The notes: generated from the sequence alone by a model not told the origin. Counted from the first letter of the stretch, positions 25,838 through 37,771 are shown. The stretch: 64,000 nt of DNA from Bradyrhizobium algeriense (GCF_003062295.1 NZ_PYCN01000002.1:62001-126000), one strand, 5' to 3'. A program made the numbers and translations.

Positions 25838-26911
25838 TCAGTCGAACTGCGCACGCTTGTAGTAGCCGCCGTCGATCAGCACCTTCTCCCAGTTGCTCTT
25901 GTCGACGACGACAGGCTTCAAGAGATAGGACGGTACCACCTTGACGCCGTTGTTGTAGGTCTTGGTGTCGTTGACGGTCACTTCCTTGCCGCTGAGCGAG
26001 GCATCCACCATGTCGGCGGTGACGCGGGCGAGATCGCGGGTGTCCTTGAAGATGGTCGAATACTGCTCGCCGCGCTGCATCGACTTGATCGACGGCACCT
26101 CGGCATCCTGGCCGCTGACGACAGGCATCGGCATGTTGCCGCTGCCATAGCCGACGCCCTTCAACGACGAGAGAATGCCGATGGAGAGGCCGTCATAGGG
26201 AGAGAGCACGGCATCGACCCGCTTGCGGCCATAGAACGCGCTCAGGAGGTTGTCCATCCGCGCCTGGGCGGTGGCGCCGTCCCAGCGCAGGGTCGAAACC
26301 TTGTCCATGCCCTTCTGGCCACTGCCGATCACCAGCTTGCCGCTGTCGATATAGGGTTGCAGCACCGACATCGAGCCGTTGTAGAAGAAGTAGGCGTTGT
26401 TATCGTCCGGCGAGCCGCCGAACAATTCGATGTTGAAGGGCCCCTTGCCATCCTTCAGCCCGAGCCCCTGCTCGATCGACTGCGCCTGCAGCACGCCGAC
26501 CTGGAAATTGTCGAACGTGGCGTAGTAATCGACATTGGGCGTGTCGCGGATCAACCGGTCATAGGCGATGACCGTGATCCCCTTGGCCTTGGCCTGCTTC
26601 AGCACGTCCGACAGCGTGGTGCCGTCGATCGCCGCGATCACCAGCACCTTGGCGCCCTTGGTCACCATGTTCTCGACCTGAGAGAGCTGGTTCGGAATGT
26701 CGTCCTCGGCATACTGCAGGTCGGTGCCGTAGCCGCGCTCCTTCAGGATTTTTACGATGTTGTTGCCATCGTCGATCCAGCGTGCCGAGGACTTGGTCGG
26801 CATGGCGATGCCGACGGTTCCCTTGCTCTGGGCGAAAGCGCCGGTCACCGCCGTTGCGGCCATGGTTGCTGCCAGCGCCAGAGCCGACAATGTGGTCTTC
26901 AGACTAGTCAT
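25838..26911 (-). CDS. chvE: multiple monosaccharide ABC transporter substrate-binding protein ChvE
   Basis: A 357-residue periplasmic sugar-binding protein. Residues 1-27 are the signal peptide (cleavage AFA-Q). The mature sequence follows ChvE closely: [47 protein letters not shown], and [10 protein letters not shown]. In Agrobacterium ChvE binds galactose, arabinose, glucose and others and also signals to VirA. Here it follows the dehydrogenase-mutarotase-lactonase genes by 114 bases, which may hold its own promoter. Confidence 0.94.
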   Translation of the reverse strand: MTSLKTTLSALALAATMAATAVTGAFAQSKGTVGIAMPTKSSARWIDDGNNIVKILKERGYGTDLQYAEDDIPNQLSQVENMVTKGAKVLVIAAIDGTTLSDVLKQAKAKGITVIAYDRLIRDTPNVDYYATFDNFQVGVLQAQSIEQGLGLKDGKGPFNIELFGGSPDDNNAYFFYNGSMSVLQPYIDSGKLVIGSGQKGMDKVSTLRWDGATAQARMDNLLSAFYGRKRVDAVLSPYDGLSIGILSSLKGVGYGSGNMPMPVVSGQDAEVPSIKSMQRGEQYSTIFKDTRDLARVTADMVDASLSGKEVTVNDTKTYNNGVKVVPSYLLKPVVVDKSNWEKVLIDGGYYKRAQFD

Positions 26912-27025
26912 ATTTCACTCCCTTGATTATCGAGGATCTATGGTTCCTGGATTGTCGGACCGCTGAATGCGGTTCTTGAAACTCAGTCGTTTCTCGCGCA
27001 TTTGTGTGCGCCTCGTCTTCCTCCA

Positions 27026-27928
27026 TCAACCCGTTGCAAGTTTTACGTCTGGTTCAGGGCGGCCACGCGCTGCGACATCGAGCACGAAGGTGCGGCCATG
27101 ATCGGGATCGGCGCGTTTCGCGTCCTCCGCCATCCCCTGCCAGGCCGAGGTAACGAGCAGGCGTGAGAAATCTGGCCCGACAAAGGCAGGACAACTCGAC
27201 TGCCGTGCCGGAACGCGGAGCGTGCGCAGATGTTCGCCTTGCGGGCTGTAGACATCGATGCAGCCGCCGCCCCAGCGCGCATTCCAGATCAGTCCGTCGG
27301 CATCGACCACCGCGCCGTCAATACCGTCGCCACCTCGCCGGGTGACCAGCGCGACCGGCGCGCCACGCGGCAGGCCGGTCGCCGCATCGAGGTCGACGCG
27401 GAACAGCATGTTCCTCCCGGTGTCGGCGAAATATCCGATAGTCCCGTCCGGCGAGAAGCAGATCGCGTTCGGGATCGTGATGCTCTCATAGAGACACGAA
27501 AGCTCGCCGCGATGCAGCGCATAGATGGCGCCCAGTTCCCGCTCGGCCTGGCGCCCCATGGTGCCGATCCAGAAGGTGCCGGACGGATGAACCCGCGCAT
27601 CGTTCGAACGCGTCGCCGCATTGTCGGCTTCCAGCGGACAGTACAGCGTCATCCGTCCATCCGCCGGCTCACGTATATAAAGACCGTCATCGGCAACGAG
27701 GAGCTGGCGATGGGCGTCGATCCGCCCAAGCGCACTGCCCATCACGTCGAGCGAATGGATCGTGATCCGGCCGGTATCAAGCCGCGCTTCAAACAGCCGG
27801 CGTTCGACGATGTCGAACCACCAAGCCGTATCGGTGGCGGCCTCGTAGGTCGGCCCCTCGCCAAGATGGCAGCGCTCGCTACAGAGAACGGTCGTCGGCA
27901 CCTCTTCCATTGTACGATCGCCGATCAT
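27026..27928 (-). CDS. SMP-30/gluconolactonase-family sugar lactonase
   Basis: A 300-residue six-bladed propeller hydrolase that opens an aldonolactone to the aldonate. Metal-binding positions are visible: the early Glu in CHLGEGPTY, Asn/Asp in SNDARVHPSG, the Asn of TIPNAICFSPDG, and Asp in GGDGIDGAVVDADG. The start ATG overlaps the mutarotase stop (ATGA). Next to a 1-dehydrogenase and a mutarotase it most likely hydrolyses L-arabino-1,4-lactone or D-galactono-lactone. A later ATG (MEEVPTT) is possible. Confidence 0.88.
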   Translation of the reverse strand: MIGDRTMEEVPTTVLCSERCHLGEGPTYEAATDTAWWFDIVERRLFEARLDTGRITIHSLDVMGSALGRIDAHRQLLVADDGLYIREPADGRMTLYCPLEADNAATRSNDARVHPSGTFWIGTMGRQAERELGAIYALHRGELSCLYESITIPNAICFSPDGTIGYFADTGRNMLFRVDLDAATGLPRGAPVALVTRRGGDGIDGAVVDADGLIWNARWGGGCIDVYSPQGEHLRTLRVPARQSSCPAFVGPDFSRLLVTSAWQGMAEDAKRADPDHGRTFVLDVAARGRPEPDVKLATG

Positions 27929-29061
27929 TGCCCGCCCCCAGGCAACTCTACCTCGGATTGTGTCCCGATTGCGCCCCCGATTGCATGTGTGAAGCGATAC
28001 AGCGTGGTGTGGCGATAAACCTCGCCCGGCGAAAGCCGTGCGGCCGGAAAGTCGGGCCGATTGGGCGTATCGGGCCAGGCGTGCGGCTCAAGGCACATGG
28101 CGTCCGACTGCCGATAGAGGCGGCCGCCCTTTCCGGCGGTGGAGCCGTCGAGAAAGTTTCCGGAATAGACCTGCAGCCCGGGCTGGTTGGTGAACAGTTC
28201 GAGCACGCGGCCGGATGTTGGCTCAGCGAGGCGCGCGGCGAAGCGAGGCTCGCCGTTGGCCGGCGCGAGGCAGAAATTATGGTCATAGCCGCGGCCCACT
28301 CGCAGTTGCGGATGGTCGTTGCGGATCCGCGCGCCAACCTCGACGCCTGCCCGGAAGTCGAACGGCGTATCCGTTACCGCACTGGGCGGCTGCGGCAGCG
28401 GGATCGCGCCGGCATCAATGGCGAGGAAATGATCTGCCGCCACGGTGAGGCGATGATCGAGAATATTCCGGCCCGACCGCGCACCGGCCAGATTGAAAAA
28501 GCTGTGATTGGTGAGATTGACCACGGTGGGGCGATCGGTCCGCGCCGTCATGTCGAGCATAAGCTCCATCGGCCCGGCAAGACGCCAGGTCACCTCCACT
28601 TCCAGCGCGCCGGGATATCCTTCCTCGCCATGAGCGCTGGTGTAGGCAAGCGTCACGGCCGGATGATCTCCATCTTCGATCGCGACAATCCGCCAGTTGC
28701 GGCGATCGAAGCCCTCCAGCCCGCCATGTAACGCATTGGCACCGTTATTTGCCGCGAGTTGCACCTTGGCGCCGTCGAGCCTGAAGCGCGCGCCGGCAAT
28801 GCGATTGGCATAGCGTCCGACGGTTGCGCCGAAGAACTGCCGCCGGGCGAGATATCCCTCGAACGCGTCATGACCGAGCACGATGTCGTCGCGACGACCG
28901 GCAGTATCCGGCACCAGCAATGCCTGCAGCGATGCGCCATAGGTCATGATGCGCGCTTCCAGTCCATCAGCCGCTTGCAGCGTAACGCGTTCGACTTCGG
29001 TGCCGTCGGGCAGCAGCCCGAAGGTGGAACGCGCGATGCGACGATTGGAAGACGCGTTCAT
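27925..29061 (-). CDS. galM: aldose 1-epimerase (mutarotase)
   Basis: A 378-residue mutarotase that interconverts alpha and beta anomers of a free aldose, feeding the 1-dehydrogenase. Family blocks: MTYGASLQALLVPD, FFGATVGRYANRIA, VVNLTNHSFFNLAG with the catalytic His, and the late GLQVYSGNFLDGS and CLEPHAWPD, the latter containing the catalytic Glu. It lacks a signal peptide and should be cytoplasmic. It overlaps both neighbours by 4 bp. Confidence 0.92.
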   Translation of the reverse strand: MNASSNRRIARSTFGLLPDGTEVERVTLQAADGLEARIMTYGASLQALLVPDTAGRRDDIVLGHDAFEGYLARRQFFGATVGRYANRIAGARFRLDGAKVQLAANNGANALHGGLEGFDRRNWRIVAIEDGDHPAVTLAYTSAHGEEGYPGALEVEVTWRLAGPMELMLDMTARTDRPTVVNLTNHSFFNLAGARSGRNILDHRLTVAADHFLAIDAGAIPLPQPPSAVTDTPFDFRAGVEVGARIRNDHPQLRVGRGYDHNFCLAPANGEPRFAARLAEPTSGRVLELFTNQPGLQVYSGNFLDGSTAGKGGRLYRQSDAMCLEPHAWPDTPNRPDFPAARLSPGEVYRHTTLYRFTHAIGGAIGTQSEVELPGGGQ

Positions 29062-29990
29062 GTCGCCTCCTCGAAGGGCTCGACCGTGCGGCGTCGCCCC
29101 AGCAGGAACGCGTCAGCAACGAGCTGGAGCGGCGCGAGATCGACATCGGACTCGCCGGTGGCGGAGAGTTCGCGGAAGCGACGATAGAGCCCGGCATATT
29201 CGGCGTCGGCGGCATCGACGAGTTGCTTGCCCCCTGCCCTCAACCTCGCCCCGCCCATGGACAGGGTGACCGGGCCGCCATCGGTGTCGAGATCAATGTC
29301 CCAGCTCTGCGGGCCGGTCTGGAGGAAGTCGAATTCGGCCGTGATCTTCAGCCCCTGCGCATCGCCGAGCGCAAGCGTGGCGGCGATCGGCGCATCGCGA
29401 TTGGCGGGGAATGCGAGATCGGCCGCCGTCACGAATAATGGCTGCGGCAAGATGCGCGTCAGGATCGAAAGCGCGTTGATGCCGGGGTCGAACACGCCGA
29501 GCCCGCCCGGTTCAAAAATCCAGGCCTGCCCCGGATGCCAGACCCGCACGTCTTCCTTCCAGGTAATTTTGACTGATGTGACCTTCCGGCCGGCCAGCAA
29601 CTGCCGCGCCGGCTCGACCGCCGGCGCGAAGCGCGAGTGCCACGTGGCAAACAGCGTGCGTTGTGCTGCCCTTGCGGCGGTCACGAGCGGGATGATTTCA
29701 GCCACCGTAGCCCCCGGCGGCTTCTCCAGCATCACATGCTTGCCGGCGGCAAGTGCCATCGCCGCCTGCGCGTGACGAACTTGCGGCGGGGTGCACAGCG
29801 CCACCGCATCGATTTCCGGACCGTCGCGCAACAGCTCATCGAGCGTCGCCGCATGCGGCACACCGGGAAGCGAGGCGTTGCGGCTCGCGACTGCAACGAG
29901 TTCCACGCCTTCAGTCGCGGCAATCGCCGGCACATGCTGGTCGCGTGCGATCTTGCCGAAGCCGACGATGGCGACGCGAAGCGGGTTCAT
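29058..29990 (-). CDS. L-arabinose/D-galactose 1-dehydrogenase (Gfo/Idh/MocA family)
   Basis: A 310-residue NAD(P)-dependent dehydrogenase that oxidises the sugar to its lactone. The Rossmann motif VGFGKIARDQHVPAI is at residues 9-23; KHVMLEKPPGAT marks the EKP motif; and the run ATWHSRFAPAVEPAR, WHPGQAWIFEPGGLGVFDPG closely resembles Azospirillum AraA-type L-arabinose 1-dehydrogenase as I recall it. Those enzymes also oxidise D-galactose. The pathway would proceed through lactonase to aldonate, but the aldonate dehydratase is not in this window. Confidence 0.9.
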   Translation of the reverse strand: MNPLRVAIVGFGKIARDQHVPAIAATEGVELVAVASRNASLPGVPHAATLDELLRDGPEIDAVALCTPPQVRHAQAAMALAAGKHVMLEKPPGATVAEIIPLVTAARAAQRTLFATWHSRFAPAVEPARQLLAGRKVTSVKITWKEDVRVWHPGQAWIFEPGGLGVFDPGINALSILTRILPQPLFVTAADLAFPANRDAPIAATLALGDAQGLKITAEFDFLQTGPQSWDIDLDTDGGPVTLSMGGARLRAGGKQLVDAADAEYAGLYRRFRELSATGESDVDLAPLQLVADAFLLGRRRTVEPFEEAT

Positions 29991-30766
29991 GATTGCTCTC
30001 CGGACTCGACTGCCGCTGATGTCGCAGGTGCGGCTCCGAACGAGGCCGGACCACCCTCATGCCGGCGCAATCCATTATGGATCACCTCGATCATCGCGGC
30101 GGTGGCTGCCTCGGCATCACCGCTCTCGATCGCATCGACAATGCGCTGGTGCCACGACAGCACCGTCTCGCGGTCCTGCGTTTCAACCGGCGCGCTAAGC
30201 AGGAACGAGGCCCGCAATGCCGCCTCGATGACGTTGCCGATCGAGCGCATGAACAAATTGCCGGAAGCGTTGGCGACGGCCAGGTGGAGGGCAAGATCGC
30301 CGTCGGCAAAACCAACGGAGTCGGAGGCCTCCGCCCGCATTCGCGCCATGCTCCGGCGCAGTTCGGCGATGTCGGCCTCCGAGCGGCGGCCAGCCGCGAG
30401 CGCGGCGGCGCGCGGCTCGACGGCGAGGCGAATCTCGGCGAGATCGTTGAGAAAGCGCCGGTCGATGCCGGCATCGAGATGCCAGGCCAGCACGTCGGCG
30501 TCGAACATGTTCCAGGCGCCGCGCTCGCGCACGACGGTGCCGACCCGCGCCTTGGTGGTGAGCAGACCCTTGGCGACCAACGTTTTCACGCTCTCGCGCA
30601 GCACCGGCCGCGATACGCCGAACATCGCCGTGAGTTCGACGTCGCCCGGCAGGCGGCCACCCTCGGCGTAGCGGCCGGCGATGATGTCGATGCCGATGCT
30701 GCGGGCAACCTCGGCGTGGTTGGAGTGCGCGCGCCGCGTCGGGATGACGACAAGCCGGGACGTCAT
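29987..30766 (-). CDS. GntR family transcriptional regulator (FadR/FCD type)
   Basis: A 259-residue regulator. Residues 18-85 form the winged HTH (GRLPGDVELTAMFGVSRPVLRES), preceding an all-helical FCD effector domain with metal-binding residues (DLALHLAVANASGN; SWHQRIVDAIESGD). It sits within the sugar operon, overlapping the permease and the dehydrogenase genes by 4 bp each. It probably controls the operon in response to a pathway sugar or acid. The likely operator region is upstream of ytfQ. Confidence 0.9.
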   Translation of the reverse strand: MTSRLVVIPTRRAHSNHAEVARSIGIDIIAGRYAEGGRLPGDVELTAMFGVSRPVLRESVKTLVAKGLLTTKARVGTVVRERGAWNMFDADVLAWHLDAGIDRRFLNDLAEIRLAVEPRAAALAAGRRSEADIAELRRSMARMRAEASDSVGFADGDLALHLAVANASGNLFMRSIGNVIEAALRASFLLSAPVETQDRETVLSWHQRIVDAIESGDAEAATAAMIEVIHNGLRRHEGGPASFGAAPATSAAVESGEQS

Positions 30767-31746
30767 GATTTGAGGACTCCTGCCTTACGAGGGCCGGCGC
30801 GGCGGGCGATGCCCAGCATGGCCTGCTGCAGGGCGATGAACGCGAAAAGAAGAACACCGGTCACGATCTTGGTCCACCAGCTCGACAGGGTTCCTTCGAA
30901 ATTGATGTAGGTCTGGATCAAGCCCTGGATCAGCACGCCGAGCAATGTGCCTACCACCGACCCCTGGCCGCCGGTCAGCAAGGTACCGCCGATCACCACA
31001 GCCGCGATGGAATCCAGTTCGACGCCGACGGCCGACAGCGAGTAGCCCGCCGCAGTGTAGAAGGAGAACACAATGCCGGCGAGCCCGGCAAGGACGCTCG
31101 ACAGCATGTAGATGCGCACCGTCATGGACCCGACCGGTATGCCCATCAGGGCCGTGGTCGCGCGGCTGCCGCCGAGCGCATAGACGTTGGCCCCGAAGCG
31201 GGTGAAATGCAGCAGCACGGCGCCCGCTGCGACCACCGCGAGCATGATGAGGGCAATGGCCGTGAGCCGGCCGCCCCCGGGCAGCCGCAGCGCGAAATCC
31301 GACACCGTCGAATAGAGTGGCGCTGATATCGGCGTCGATTCCGTCGACATCAGGAAACTGGCGCCGCGGGCGAGGAACATGCCCGCCAGCGTGACGATGA
31401 ACGGCGGCATATCGAAGAAATGGATGATGGCGCCCATGCCCGCGCCAAAGGCGGCGCACAATAGCAGGATCGCGGCGAAGGCGACGAGCGGCGGCACGCC
31501 GAGCCACTCGATCGCCAGCGCGACGAACACGGTGGTGAAGCCGATCACCGACCCGACCGACAGGTCGATCCCGCCGGAAATGATCACGAAGGTCATACCG
31601 GCAGCGACGATGCCGAGGAAGGCGTTGTCGGTCAGCAGATTGGCGGCCACGCGGGTGGACGCGAAATTGGGAAATTGCACCGTGCAGAGCGCAAATCCGA
31701 CGACGAAAACCATGGCCGTGATCGCGACCGGCGGCAGGCCCCTCAT
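30763..31746 (-). CDS. yjfF: galactofuranose-type sugar ABC transporter permease YjfF
   Basis: A 327-residue CUT2 permease. The frame is open far upstream into the next permease gene, but the ATG at 31746 (MRGLPPV) overlaps the ytfT stop by 4 bp and gives the normal length. Markers: GMTFVIISGGIDLSVGSVIG, MPPFIVTLAGMFLARG, and YALGGSRATTALMGIP. It pairs with YtfT to form the transmembrane channel; the substrate by analogy with E. coli YtfQRT-YjfF is galactofuranose or a related furanose. Confidence 0.9.
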   Translation of the reverse strand: MRGLPPVAITAMVFVVGFALCTVQFPNFASTRVAANLLTDNAFLGIVAAGMTFVIISGGIDLSVGSVIGFTTVFVALAIEWLGVPPLVAFAAILLLCAAFGAGMGAIIHFFDMPPFIVTLAGMFLARGASFLMSTESTPISAPLYSTVSDFALRLPGGGRLTAIALIMLAVVAAGAVLLHFTRFGANVYALGGSRATTALMGIPVGSMTVRIYMLSSVLAGLAGIVFSFYTAAGYSLSAVGVELDSIAAVVIGGTLLTGGQGSVVGTLLGVLIQGLIQTYINFEGTLSSWWTKIVTGVLLFAFIALQQAMLGIARRAGPRKAGVLKS

Positions 31747-32749
31747 TGGCGGGCCCTCCCCAGCACGGCCCCGGCATTGGCGAAGCGCGGCGACTGCAGC
31801 AGCAGGACGATCAGCACCACGGCCGCTTTCACCACGAGATTGAACTCCGGCGGATAGCCCGACAGCAGGATGCCGGTGTTCATGGCCTGAATGATTAGCG
31901 CGCCGACCATCGCCAGCACCAAACTGAAGCGCCCGCCGAACAGCGAGGTGCCGCCGATCACCACCGCAAGGATAGCGTCGAGTTCGAGCCAGAGCCCGGC
32001 ATTGTTGGCGTCCGCGCCCATGATGTCGGCGGCGGCGATGACGCCGGCGAGCGCCGCGCACAGGCCGCACCAGACATAGACCGCGAGGATCATGCCGCGC
32101 GTGCCGATCCCGGCCAGTTCGCTCGCCTTTGCATTGCCGCCGGTCGCCTCGATCAACAGGCCGAGCGCCGAGCCACGGACCACCACGCCGGTGACGATCA
32201 GCATGCCGAGCACGACCACCACCGGCGCCGGAACGCCGAGCACGGCACCGTTGCCGAGCCAGACCAGATCGGGCGCGGTGAAGGTGACGATGCGGCCCTC
32301 GGTAATGAGCTGCGCAACGCCCCGGCCGGCCACCATCAGGATCAAGGTGGCGACGATCGGCTGGATGCCGAGCACGGCAACGAGAAAGCCGTTCCACAGC
32401 CCGCACAGCAGCCCGGCGCCAAGGGCAGCGGCAAGCGCCAGCGGCAGGCCGTGGGCATCGGCAAGGCTCGCGGCAATGGCACCTGATATCGCCATCACCG
32501 CGCCCACCGATAGATCAATGCCCCGCGTCGCGATAACCAGCACCATGCCCAAAGCAAGCAGCGCGACCGGCGCGCCGCGGTTCAGGACGTCGATCAGGCT
32601 GCCGAACAGCCGGCCGTCCTGCATCCGCAGATCGAAGAATTGCGGCGAGACGGCGCGGTCGACCGCAAGGATCACCAGCAAGGCGATGATCTGGGCAAGC
32701 CCGCGGCTTTGCAGTAGTCTTTGCAGCAGACTTTGTAGAAGTTTTGGCA

Positions 32750-32753
<4 letters not shown>
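31743..32753 (-). CDS. ytfT: galactofuranose-type sugar ABC transporter permease YtfT
   Basis: A 336-residue CUT2 permease, partner of YjfF. Family markers: ALLALGMVLVIATRGIDLSVG around residue 70, IQPIVATLILMVAGRGVAQL, and TGGNAKASELAGIGTRG. The YtfT feature GRIVTFTAPDLVWLGNG is present. It overlaps ytfR and yjfF by 4 bp each, typical of the coupled gene order ytfQ-ytfR-ytfT-yjfF seen in enterics. Confidence 0.91.
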
Positions 32754-34342
<1,589 letters not shown>

Positions 34343-34379
34343 GTTCGCCTCATGCGGCGGATTCGTCGAGAAGGCTTTT

Positions 34380-34413
34380 GCCGCCGGGCCGGGGCTGGCT
34401 TGAGCCCGGCGGC
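34380..34413 (-). terminator. hairpin between ytfQ and ytfR, no T-run
   Basis: GCCGCCGGGC / GCCCGGCGGC, a perfect 10-bp stem with a 14-base loop, 15 bases past the ytfQ stop. No T-run follows on the minus strand. As with chvE, it may stabilise the binding-protein message. Confidence 0.5.
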
Positions 34414-34427
34414 GTAGCGTCGGCCGA

Positions 34428-35393
34428 TCAGTAGCCGAGGCCTTTCTTGCTGTCGTAGATCTTCTGCGGATCGTCAGCGGCCGTGTAGAGCTTCGATTCC
34501 GTCTGGATCCACTTCGGCGGCACCGTTCCCTTGGCCTTGAAGGCCATGATGGCGTCCAGCGCCGGGCCTGCCATGTTCGGCGTCAGCTCCACGGTGGCAT
34601 TGGCCTCGCCGGCCGCGATTGCCTTGAAGATATCAGGCACCGCATCGATCGACACCGTCAGGACGTCCTTGCCCGGCTTGAGGCCGGCCTCCTTCATCGC
34701 CTGGATCGCACCGACCATCATGTCGTCGTTGTGGGCATAGACGGCGCAAATCGTCTTGCCGCCGCCTTCGGCCTTGATGAAGCTTTCCATCACTTCCTTG
34801 CCCTTGGCGCGGGTGAAGTCGCCGGTCTGGCTGCGCACCACCTTGAGATTGGCGTTCTTGGCGACGACGCTGTCAAAGCCCTTCTTGCGATTGGTCGCGA
34901 CGCTCGCGCCGACCGTGCCCTGCAGCTCGACGACGTTGCATGCCTTCCCGCCCACGGTCTTTGCCAGCCATTCGCCGGCGACGGCACCTTCGTGCACGCT
35001 GTCCGAGGTGACGGCGGTGAGATAAAGCTCCTTGCCCGACGGATCGATGTCGCGATCGAGCAGCACGACCGGAATCTTGGCTTCCTTGGCCTCCTTCAAC
35101 ACAGCGTCCCAGCCGCTCGACACGACAGGCGCGAGGAAGATGGCGTCAACGCCCTGGGCGATGAAGGAACGGATCGCCTTGATCTGGTTTTCCTGCTTCT
35201 GCTGGGCGTCGGCGATCTTGAGCGTGACCTTGCGCTTGGTGGCCTCGGTTTTTGAGACAGAGGTCTCCGCCGCCCGCCAGCCGGATTCGGATCCGATCTG
35301 GGAAAAGCCGACGGTCAGTTCAGCGGCGGTTGCCGGAAGCGAAAGGGTGATGGCCACCAGGGCGGTGGCCGCAAGGAGGGCTTTCGAGGTCAT
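34428..35393 (-). CDS. ytfQ: galactofuranose-type sugar ABC transporter substrate-binding protein YtfQ
   Basis: A 321-residue periplasmic sugar-binding protein of the ribose-binding class. Residues 1-23 are a signal peptide (cleavage after ATA). The mature start ELTVGFSQIGSESGWRAAE is the YtfQ signature, followed by PVVSSGWDAVLKEAK and VYAHNDDMMVGAI. I preferred the second ATG (35393): GGGAG lies ten bases ahead of it but only one base from the ATG at 35402. First gene of the long minus-strand sugar operon and divergent from garD. Confidence 0.92.
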   Translation of the reverse strand: MTSKALLAATALVAITLSLPATAAELTVGFSQIGSESGWRAAETSVSKTEATKRKVTLKIADAQQKQENQIKAIRSFIAQGVDAIFLAPVVSSGWDAVLKEAKEAKIPVVLLDRDIDPSGKELYLTAVTSDSVHEGAVAGEWLAKTVGGKACNVVELQGTVGASVATNRKKGFDSVVAKNANLKVVRSQTGDFTRAKGKEVMESFIKAEGGGKTICAVYAHNDDMMVGAIQAMKEAGLKPGKDVLTVSIDAVPDIFKAIAAGEANATVELTPNMAGPALDAIMAFKAKGTVPPKWIQTESKLYTAADDPQKIYDSKKGLGY

Positions 35394-35717
35394 GAGGCGC
35401 ATTCTCCCAAAATGTTGTTCAGGGTGCCTGCATGCCCGAAATCGGTATCAAGGCACCTTTTAAGCTGTCCGTTGACGGCAGCGCGGGCAATATTTCACGG
35501 AAGATCGGCCCTGACTAGTAATATTATTTGACTATTTAGTTCCCTGGACGCCTCATCCTCGGATCAAGATTACTTCCCTGTTCGACCGACGCCGAGTTCA
35601 TACCAGCCGGCCTTTTGTCCGAAGAGCCGCTTGATCGCACCCGCGGTTTGACCTTGATTGCCTCGGTCATGCCGCGCAGGTACGCGTTGCCTGCCGCCCG
35701 TGAACTGAGGATTCGAC
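35394..35717. other. divergent promoter region between ytfQ and garD
   Basis: About 320 bases without a gene. An AT-rich stretch at 35515-35540 (CTAGTAATATTATTTGACTA, TAGT/ACTA arms) stands out from the GC-rich surroundings and could hold a promoter or the operator of the operon's GntR regulator. No clear consensus promoter is seen. Confidence 0.4.
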
Positions 35718-37253
35718 ATGCAGCCCGTCACCGCGAAACCGCTCTACATCCGCATGCACGCGGACGATAACGTCGCGATCGTCGCGAACCGCGGAGGCCT
35801 GCACCCGGGCGCTGAGTTCGCGTGCGGTTTGCGGCTGGTCGAGCAGATTCCGCAGGGCCACAAGGTTGCCCTCGCCGACATCGGAGAAGGCGACGCCATT
35901 CGTCGCTACGGCGAGGTCATCGGCCGTGCCGCAGCGCCGATCGCCCGCGGCAGCTGGGTCAAGGAATCGCTGGTGCAGATGCCCGACGCGCCGTCGTTCG
36001 ACAATCTGCCGCAGCCGAACGGCGGCGCGATCAAGCTGCCGCCGCTGGAAGGCTACACGTTCGAAGGCTATCGCAATGCCGACGGTTCGGTCGGCACCCG
36101 CAACATCCTCGCGATCTCGACCAGCGTGCAATGCGTCGCCGGCACGGTCGAGTTCGCGCTGGACCGGATTCGCAAGGAGCTGTTGCCGAAATATCCCAAC
36201 GTCGACGACGTGGTGGCGGTCACGCATGCCTATGGCTGCGGAGTCGCGATCAACGCGCCGGGTGCCGCGGTCCCGATCCGCACGCTGCAGAACCTCGCCC
36301 GCAATCCCAATTTCGGCGGCGAGGTGATGATCGTTGGGCTGGGTTGCGAGAAGCTGCAGCCCGAGCTGTTGCTGCCTGAGGGCATGAGCGCCGACGACGA
36401 AATCATGCGCATGCAGGACGAAGGCCTCACCGGCTTCGGCGAAATCGTCGAGGACATCGTGCAGATGGCCGACGCGCGCCTGCAGATATTGAACCGGCGC
36501 CGCCGCGAAACCTGCCCGGCGTCGGCGCTGGTGGTCGGCATGCAATGCGGGGGCAGCGATGCGTTCTCGGGCGTGACCGCCAATCCGGCGTTGGGTTTTG
36601 CCGCGGATCTTCTGGTGCGCGCCGGCGCCACCGTGATGTTTTCCGAAGTCACCGAGGTGCGCGACGCCATCCATTTGCTGACGCCGCGCGCGGCGAACCA
36701 GGACGTTGCGGATGCGCTGGTGCGCGAGATGGCCTGGTACGACCGCTATCTCGCCGGCGGCGAAGCCGACCGCAGCGCCAACACCACGCCGGGCAACAAG
36801 AAGGGCGGCCTATCCAACATCGTCGAGAAGGCGATGGGCTCTGTGATCAAGTCCGGCACCAGCCCGATCGCAGGCGTGCTCGCGCCGGGTGAGCGAGTAA
36901 GCCAAAAAGGGCTGATTTTTGCGGCCACTCCAGCCAGCGATTTTGTCTGCGGTACACTGCAACTGGCCTCGGGCATGACGCTGCACGTCTTCACCACCGG
37001 CCGCGGCACGCCCTACGGGCTTGCCGCCGTGCCGGTCATCAAGGTCTCGACGCGCAGTGAGTTGAAGCAACGCTGGCACGATTTGATCGACGTTGACGCC
37101 GGCAGCATCGCGACCGGTGACGCAACGATCGAGGATGTCGGCTGGGAACTCTTCCGTCTCATGCTTGACGTGGCAAGCGGCCGCGAGACCTGGGCCGAAC
37201 ACTGGAAGCTCACCAACTCGCTTGCGCTGTTCAATCCGGGCCCGGTGACATAA
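35718..37253 (+). CDS. garD: galactarate dehydratase GarD (UxaA/GarD family)
   Basis: A 511-residue enzyme that dehydrates meso-galactarate to 5-dehydro-4-deoxy-glucarate. The N-terminal SAF domain (residues 10-90, [20 protein letters not shown]) and the GarD catalytic body match E. coli GarD over the full length as I recall it: [49 protein letters not shown], and the ending [10 protein letters not shown]. Length is close to the 523 of E. coli. It is divergent from ytfQ. A following aldolase (garL) or dehydratase is not present nearby, so galactarate may be completed elsewhere. Confidence 0.93.
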   Translation: MQPVTAKPLYIRMHADDNVAIVANRGGLHPGAEFACGLRLVEQIPQGHKVALADIGEGDAIRRYGEVIGRAAAPIARGSWVKESLVQMPDAPSFDNLPQPNGGAIKLPPLEGYTFEGYRNADGSVGTRNILAISTSVQCVAGTVEFALDRIRKELLPKYPNVDDVVAVTHAYGCGVAINAPGAAVPIRTLQNLARNPNFGGEVMIVGLGCEKLQPELLLPEGMSADDEIMRMQDEGLTGFGEIVEDIVQMADARLQILNRRRRETCPASALVVGMQCGGSDAFSGVTANPALGFAADLLVRAGATVMFSEVTEVRDAIHLLTPRAANQDVADALVREMAWYDRYLAGGEADRSANTTPGNKKGGLSNIVEKAMGSVIKSGTSPIAGVLAPGERVSQKGLIFAATPASDFVCGTLQLASGMTLHVFTTGRGTPYGLAAVPVIKVSTRSELKQRWHDLIDVDAGSIATGDATIEDVGWELFRLMLDVASGRETWAEHWKLTNSLALFNPGPVT

Positions 37254-37315
37254 CGAAGGCTCGGCGCCCCACCGTCGGAATGGGCTGCAAGCGCCACGGC
37301 CCAGCCGATACGTGG

Positions 37316-37771
37316 CTAGGCCGCGACCAACCTTTCGATCTGCGGGATCGGATGCGACGTCAATTCCTTCGGAATCTCGCCCACGATCTTGTCCGTCACC
37401 TCGGCACGAAATGCCTTGCGCAAATTGCCGAGAATCTTCGCCGGCGCGATGACGATGAGCTTGTCGAAACGATTGTCGTGGGCATGACGGTAGAGCGCTT
37501 CCGCGATCTCTCCGGCGAACCGCTCCTTTGCGATGTGGTGCCAGTCGACCTCCTCGACCGCGCTTCGCGCCGTACCGATGCTCGAAACGGAGCGCCCCGG
37601 ACGATCGGTGCCCTGCTCGCGCGTTGCCGGATTATCCTGCTCCAGGATATGCTCGACTTCGAGCTTGACCTGCCGCGCGGTGCCTTTGTTGCGCAGAAAG
37701 AGCGCCTTCTGGCCGTCGCCGATCAGAACGAGTGCATTGTGGGAGATGACCGGGGTAGACTCATTTGTCAT
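37316..37771 (-). CDS. host attachment protein family (PF10116)
   Basis: A 151-residue soluble protein of the family named for a role in attachment to host cells; the biochemical activity is unproven. Family features: ALVLIGDGQKALFLRN at the start, a central region with SSIGTARSAVEEVDWH, FAGEIAEALYRHAHDN, and LIVIAPAKILGNLRKAF. The fold resembles release-factor eRF1 domain-like proteins. I chose the ATG at 37771, nine bases after GGAGG; the longer frame has no family support. Confidence 0.8.
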   Translation of the reverse strand: MTNESTPVISHNALVLIGDGQKALFLRNKGTARQVKLEVEHILEQDNPATREQGTDRPGRSVSSIGTARSAVEEVDWHHIAKERFAGEIAEALYRHAHDNRFDKLIVIAPAKILGNLRKAFRAEVTDKIVGEIPKELTSHPIPQIERLVAA

